A DNA stretch of 5,795 nucleotides from contig JAJDFU010000096.1 of the NCBI GenBank assembly GCA_020528935.1, forward strand, positions 1 through 5,795, read 5' to 3'. The DNA is from Saprospiraceae bacterium. GTDB lineage: Bacteria; Bacteroidota; Bacteroidia; Chitinophagales; Saprospiraceae. Position 1 is the first letter of the stretch, and each line of letters opens with the position of its first letter. The notes beneath the pieces are model-generated. The model searched no databases, was not told the origin of the DNA, and saw only the letters and a list, made by a program, of their open reading frames with translations. Positions 5,717-5,795 of this stretch are shown one piece after another. Position numbers and translations under genes: made by a program.

Positions 5717-5795
5717 GCACACGTGCAAGAACCCGGAACGAGCATGCGCCCGCGCTGCGACCAAATGACGCAAAAAGCCACGCAAGCGGAGGAAA
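5717..5795 (+). other. In-frame open continuation after the TAG, to the window edge
   Basis: After the TAG at 5714-5716 the same frame reads 26 codons without a stop, beginning AHVQEPGTSMRP and ending QKATQAEE. The composition (Gln, Glu, Lys, Ala, Met) suits another amphipathic helix like those upstream. No terminator hairpin or new gene start is seen here. It may be the displaced C-terminal part of the helical-repeat protein, with the TAG replacing a sense codon such as TGG. It could also be simple 3' flanking sequence, since 26 open codons can arise by chance in GC-rich DNA. Confidence 0.4.

Noticed and set aside
5035..5785. Several minus-strand open frames opposite the helical-repeat gene
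   Set aside because: Ala/Glu/Arg-rich codons leave antisense frames free of stops. The plus frame has a promoter, a clear repeat pattern and a sensible start; the antisense translations are Ser/Arg- or Phe-rich without family features.

Overview
The window looks like ordinary chromosomal DNA from a moderately GC-rich member of the Bacteroidota, possibly a Saprospiraceae/Lewinella-like lineage. That placement is an inference. It rests on three things: none of the gene starts has a recognisable Shine-Dalgarno sequence; two genes are preceded by close matches to the Bacteroidota promoter (TTTG, about 18-20 nt, TAnnTTTG); and the protein types resemble those I know from that phylum. I see no insertion sequence, tRNA, rRNA, CRISPR array or phage gene.

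Layout, left to right. Positions 1-977 hold a minus-strand membrane-anchored alpha/beta hydrolase (serine lipase/lysophospholipase type), cut by the left edge before its catalytic histidine. A 91-nt divergent spacer separates it from a plus-strand flavin-reductase-like FMN-binding protein (1069-1710). After 53 nt comes a seven-helix YccA/Bax-inhibitor-1 family membrane protein (1764-2537), perhaps co-transcribed. A strong hairpin follows (2563-2602), then a second stem (2615-2641) that pairs well only in minus-strand RNA. The AT-rich gap from there to 2910 has no convincing gene but contains several small inverted repeats.

The best-known gene is radA (2911-4290), a complete DNA-repair ATPase with zinc finger, Walker A, KNRFG motif and Lon-like C-terminus. 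It starts at a TTG codon. Overlapping its 3' end is a promoter-like element for the next gene, a zinc-ribbon, two-helix membrane protein of unknown function (4334-5038). Another promoter-like element precedes the last gene (5150-5716), a charged, repeat-containing helical protein. Its frame is closed by a TAG but then stays open to the window edge, so the stop may be a mutation or an assembly error.

The genes do not form an obvious pathway. They read as a row of independently transcribed housekeeping and hypothetical genes. The items most worth a second look are the TAG near the right edge, the asymmetric double hairpin and possible antisense transcript after the YccA gene, and the palindrome just upstream of the SD-less TTG start of radA. 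I found no strong evidence for a new multi-gene system.
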